Shown one piece after another: positions 8,556 to 11,430 of a stretch of 11,430 nucleotides of DNA. Position numbers and translations under genes: made by a program. The stretch spans positions 4,776 through 16,205 of the forward strand of contig JAAAVE010000360.1 of the NCBI GenBank assembly GCA_015679605.1, given 5' to 3'. The notes beneath the pieces are model-generated. The model worked only from the letters and a program-made list of their open reading frames with translations, ran no database searches and had not been told where the DNA came from. Source of the DNA: Podila epigama. Lineage: Eukaryota; Mortierellomycota; Mortierellomycetes; Mortierellales; Mortierellaceae. Each line of letters begins with the position of its first letter. Position 1 is the stretch's first letter.

Positions 8556-9015
8556 ATGGTGAGCTCACTGAACTACATAATCTTTGTAACTGTCGTTTTA
8601 GCATTCCTCTATAGAAAGTCCTGACCCAATTCACCTCCTATCATCAAATCATCCATAGAGAGCCAACGTTGTTTCCATGCTCCTCCTTTCTGTGGTCGCC
8701 ATGATGTCGGTCATGCCTTCGTATGCCACAGCTGATGCTGAAAGTTGCGCTAGAGCGCAGTCGGACTATGCTTCTTTCAAAAAGTGTGTTGAAGATGAAG
8801 GGAACACCTGCGAACAAAAACTTACGGGATGTGGCAACAACTATCTTGCGGCGTGGAATTCAAAAATGAAAATTGGCACAAGGTGTTGTCCTAGCCTTGA
8901 TCCAAATTTGAGTCTAGTAAAGCATTGTGTTGACCTTGACGCCGATAATTATAATAGTCCTTGCTACGAACTGGCAATGAACTACAATGAATGCATTCGG
9001 CTGGCAGGATTGTAA
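8556..9015 (+). CDS. Small cysteine-rich secreted protein (unknown function)
   Basis: The certain part is the open frame 8677-9015 (112 aa). I prefer a spliced start: exon 8556-8585 and exon 8659-9015, intron 73 nt (GTAACT donor, CTGAC branch-like, CCATAG acceptor), phase 0, giving 128 aa. Reasons: the ATG at 8556 has an ideal context (ACCATGG) while 8677 has T at -3, and both exons together form a typical signal peptide. If unspliced, 8556 opens a 22-codon upstream frame ending at 8624. The leader has a hydrophobic core MLLLSVVAMMSVM and a likely cut after the Ala of SYA or ATA. The mature part, about 93-95 aa, has nine cysteines; in the 112-aa numbering they are 24, 37, 45, 52, 70, 71, 84, 96 and 106, including a CC pair. 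There is no domain I recognise. The odd number of Cys allows four disulfides and one free thiol or a dimer. An effector-like or surface role is only a guess. Confidence 0.65.
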
Positions 9016-9079
9016 TATTTGTCTGCGGCAAAGAACTTTTGCAACAAAAACATGAGCACATCCCTTCACCTTACACGAG

Positions 9080-9085
9080 AATAAA
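9080..9085 (+). promoter_or_regulatory. Poly(A) signal of the small secreted protein gene
   Basis: AATAAA 65 nt after the stop, embedded in the block conserved with the relic copy at 8014-8019. Confidence 0.55.
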
Positions 9086-9204
9086 AACACTCTTTGTGCC
9101 ACTCATATTGAGACATGAAGTGCCCAAATTTCTTTTTAAGAAGGCCTTTTACTTCACTTTGCGATCAACTTTTATGTGCGTACAATCATGTTGTTTATTT
9201 GGCA

Positions 9205-9294
9205 ATGACCAGTCGATCTCGCCTTTTTTTCCTCCTTGCGGTTCTTTATTTGACATATTCTGAAGCATTCATATTTGTTATCTTTTGGCCAAGT
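9205..9294 (+). other. Possible orphan first exon with signal peptide
   Basis: An ATG at 9205 opens MTSRSRLFFLLAVLYLTYS followed by EAFIFV, which looks like a signal peptide or membrane anchor. A perfect GTAAGT donor follows at 9295. No downstream exon is visible; within 40 nt the sequence becomes the tail of the - strand pseudogene. It may be chance or a stranded 5' exon. Confidence 0.15.
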
Positions 9295-9334
9295 GTAAGT
9301 CACCATCTCAATCTTGGAGAGTCATATCATTTGA

Positions 9335-10420
9335 TCATGCCAAACTTATTCTCTTGGGATTATTGTACCCAACATTGGCCTCTCCCTGTCCACCTCCAAA
9401 CATAGACTTTCTCTCCTGACCAGCTTCTGACAGGTCGCTGAACTGTGGAGGAGCTGGCAGGACAAGTGTTGTTCCACCAAAAGGATTCGTACTTCAGGTT
9501 CTCAGTGTTGTAAGAGTCTTTGGCAGTGATTCTAGGATCATCATCATGCCTTGTCAAGTTGTGATATCTACTCAATTCACCATTAGTAAGGTAGATATCA
9601 TGGCGAGAAACACGGTTGCTTCAAATTCAATCTAGCCTTTTGTCTGTAACTAGCAATGATCGACTTGAGCGAAACGTCCAACTATGAAACATTTGTAGGC
9701 ACAATGCTATGTTTCCCAGACCGTCTTTGCGCATGCCATATTGTATATAGGTCCATGATGGCCATGACATATCTTGCAATCGTCTCGAGTGATGGAAGCT
9801 GGCCTGAATATGGATCATTCGGGTCATCTTTGTAGACACGAATCTGTAAAATCCAATATGCTGGGTCAGTCCCAACTGGAGAAAATGGGTTCTGTTGCTA
9901 CCAGATGTTCCAAGTAGGTACTGAATATTTGTAGGTTGATTTGATAGGTGCTGTAATGAAGTTTATCGCACCATTCCGAACATATGTAACATATGTTACA
10001 TATGAAGTGTTACATGGCCACTTGTGTTAGTCCGTCGTACTTGCAGATAGAGATTGTTGGTGCGCGTCTTCTGCTGCTAAACTCGGCTCGCTTAGGTGTT
10101 GATGAAGCATTGGATTGAGGCTGAGGTGGATGTGTGACATTGAGACGAAGTCCGAGATTCCGGTACTCTGGCTGCTGCTGTTAGGGTTGAAGGGAATTTG
10201 GTGGTGGCTGTTGTTGTTGTCTGTTCAATGCAAAGTTGGCTGCATTGATATTTGGTTCCATCTTTGAGGTCATTGTATGTTTGCTCTGTAATGAGTTGTC
10301 CAAAGAGAAACTGTTGACGAGTAACGTTGAAAGCGAACATGGAAGTTGGTGGAGCCCATTTTGCCACCAAATTCGGCCATATCGACGACTCAGTAGAGCA
10401 TTTGGTCGTGAATACTGCAC
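9335..10420 (-). pseudogene. Decayed protein-coding gene, several frameshifts and stops
   Basis: No single frame is long, but consecutive - strand segments read as ordinary protein in alternating frames. In order: FAFNVTRQQFLFGQLITEQT (about 10347-10288); NRQQQQPPPNSLQP then TAA (10183-10181) then QQQPEYRNLGLRLN and RRRAPTISICKYDGL (to about 10030); after a shift, VRNGAINFITAPIKSTYKYS and PTWNIW then TAG (9900-9898) then QQNPFSPVGTDPAYW, YKDDPNDPYSGQLPS and ARYVMAIMDLYTIWHAQRR to TAG at 9684-9682; after a shift near 9620, SRHDIYLTNGELSRYHNLTR; after a shift near 9490, NPFGGTTLVLPAPPQFSDL to a final TGA at 9337-9335. Both main internal stops fit C-to-T changes of Gln codons inside Gln runs. 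I do not recognise the family. A multi-intron gene is the alternative, but the frame changes lack good GT...AG pairs and two stops fall inside runs that continue in the same frame. Confidence 0.55.
9981..10004. repeat. 24-bp perfect palindrome
   Basis: CATATGTAACAT followed directly by its exact reverse complement. It contains three CATATG (NdeI-like) hexamers and two TGTWACA cores. In the pseudogene frame it encodes the repeating Tyr-Val-Thr-Tyr-Val-Thr, so it could be a by-product of a short tandem repeat. The palindrome does not extend into the flanks. Confidence 0.9.
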
Positions 10421-10526
10421 CTTTTTTTTTTGTTTTTTTTTTCAACGGTTAAAGGTTAAAGGGGGAGGACTGAATTTCTTCTATTTTTTTCTTCACCCCT
10501 TCCACACACAAATCAGCATAATCAAA
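10421..10526 (+). promoter_or_regulatory. Promoter/leader of the nucleoside diphosphate kinase gene
   Basis: A T-tract (10422-10442, broken by one G) is followed by a tandem GGTTAAA pair at 10447-10460 and a CT-rich stretch to the ATG, which has AAA before it. The promoter abuts or overlaps the 5' end of the - strand pseudogene. Confidence 0.45.
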
Positions 10527-11405
10527 ATGGCTCTTGAACGCACCTACATCATGGTACGCCAACACACACGCATATGCATTCTCATTAACAGATTTCAACA
10601 TACATCATGTTGAGATTTGACTATGCATCCATACATCACTTTCATATAATGTGAATACAATTCTCACGATAATCTCCGTCTCGTTACCATCTTACAGGTT
10701 AAGCCCGACGGCGTCGAGCGTGGTCTCGTTGGTGAGATCATCAAGCGCTTCGAGAACAAGGGTTTCCAGCTCATTGCTCTCCAGCTCTTGTCGGTATGTA
10801 TTTCCTTGTCATTAGTCTTTCTTTTTTTTCATTCCATGGCCAAATGGACCTGATCAGCAACAAGGAACTAAAACGGGGAACATTGTTTTATTTTTATTTT
10901 TCAAAATAGCCCTCCCGCGCCACCCTCGAGCAGCACTACGCTGACCTCTCTGCCAAGCCCTTCTTTGGCGGTCTCATGAACTACATGACCTCCGGCCCCG
11001 TCGTACGTCAACCTCCTTTTGTTTTCTTTGTTACTTTTTTTGCTTTGTTGTCATGGAACGACGCATACAATGCCTACTCATGATTGGAATAGCGCAAATC
11101 ATCTGGGACATTGGGAATCGAGATACTAATCTTGTCCCCCTCTTTTCTACAAAAACTCGTTTAATCAGGTTGCCATGGTTTGGGCTGGTAAGGGTGTCGT
11201 CAAGTCTGGCCGTGTCCTCCTCGGCGAGACCAACCCCTTGGCTTCCCTCCCCGGCACCATCCGCGGTGACTTCTGCATTGATGTCGGCCGCAACTTGTGC
11301 CACGGTTCCGACTCTGTCGAGAACGCCGAGAAGGAGATTGCCCTCTGGTTCCCCAACGGTGTCATCTCCCACACCCGTGTCATGGAGAAGCTCATCTACG
11401 AGTAA
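10527..11405 (+). CDS. Nucleoside diphosphate kinase, four exons
   Basis: Exons 10527-10553, 10698-10793, 10910-11002 and 11169-11405; 150 aa, normal for the eukaryotic family. It moves the gamma-phosphate from ATP to other (d)NDPs through a phosphohistidine intermediate and balances the NTP pools. The first coding exon has only nine codons (MALERTYIM). It joins [15 protein letters not shown]; the family core YIMVKPDGV is thus rebuilt across the splice. Next come [19 protein letters not shown], the loop [20 protein letters not shown], and the active-site [16 protein letters not shown] with the catalytic histidine at 117. All introns are phase 0 (144, 116 and 166 nt; donors GTACGC, GTATGT, GTACGT). 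Codon use is strongly C-ending, as in UAP1. Typically a cytosolic hexamer. Commonly called NDK1 or YNK1 in fungi. Confidence 0.96.
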
Positions 11406-11430
11406 ATTTTTTTTCTTTTTGCCCAATCAT
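11406..11430 (+). other. Start of the nucleoside diphosphate kinase 3' UTR
   Basis: T-rich sequence after the TAA; the window ends before any poly(A) signal. Confidence 0.6.

Noticed and set aside
9335-10420. Minus-strand relic as a transposon or a repeat-induced mutation target
   Set aside because: I saw no terminal repeats, target duplication or transposase/reverse transcriptase motifs. Two or three likely C-to-T stops are too few to claim a directed mutation process.
1-11430. The 10-mer GCCCAATCAT at both ends of the window (6-15 and 11421-11430)
   Set aside because: It could suggest a large direct repeat, but the match does not extend on the left and cannot be followed on the right; with so short a word, chance is enough.

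Overview
The window reads as nuclear DNA of an early-diverging filamentous fungus. The general look (short GT-AG introns, CTAAC-like branch sites, C-ending codons in housekeeping genes, T- and CT-rich leaders) suggests a Mortierella-like species, but that placement is an impression and was not tested. All complete genes are on the + strand; one decayed gene lies on the - strand.

Layout. (1) About 91-448: the last two exons of an unrecognised gene, joined in phase across a 106-nt intron. (2) 704-3656: a three-exon LSD1/KDM1-type histone demethylase with SWIRM and flavin amine oxidase domains. It has an AT-hook-like N-terminus and no Tower coiled coil. (3) 3657-5026: about 1.4 kb of non-coding sequence with simple repeats, ending in the promoter and CT-rich leader of the next gene. 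It includes a perfect Rlm1/MEF2-type site. (4) 5027-7054: two-exon UDP-N-acetylglucosamine pyrophosphorylase, with an unusually long 477-nt intron. (5) 7420-9103: a diverged tandem duplication. The downstream copy encodes a small cysteine-rich secreted protein (8556-9015). The upstream copy keeps the promoter, the end of the 3' UTR and the poly(A) signal but has lost the coding region. (6) 9335-10420, - strand: a protein-like relic spread over several reading frames with stops where glutamine is likely to have stood, hence a pseudogene. A 24-bp perfect palindrome lies inside it. (7) 10527-11405: four-exon nucleoside diphosphate kinase, complete.

The three recognisable complete genes are housekeeping or chromatin functions (histone demethylation, UDP-GlcNAc for chitin and glycosylation, NTP balance) and do not form a pathway together. 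The stretch between the pyrophosphorylase and the kinase is different in character: gene duplication, gene loss, a lineage-type secreted protein and a decaying gene, so it looks like a small fast-evolving island between conserved genes. I saw no tRNA, rRNA, CRISPR array or intact transposon.
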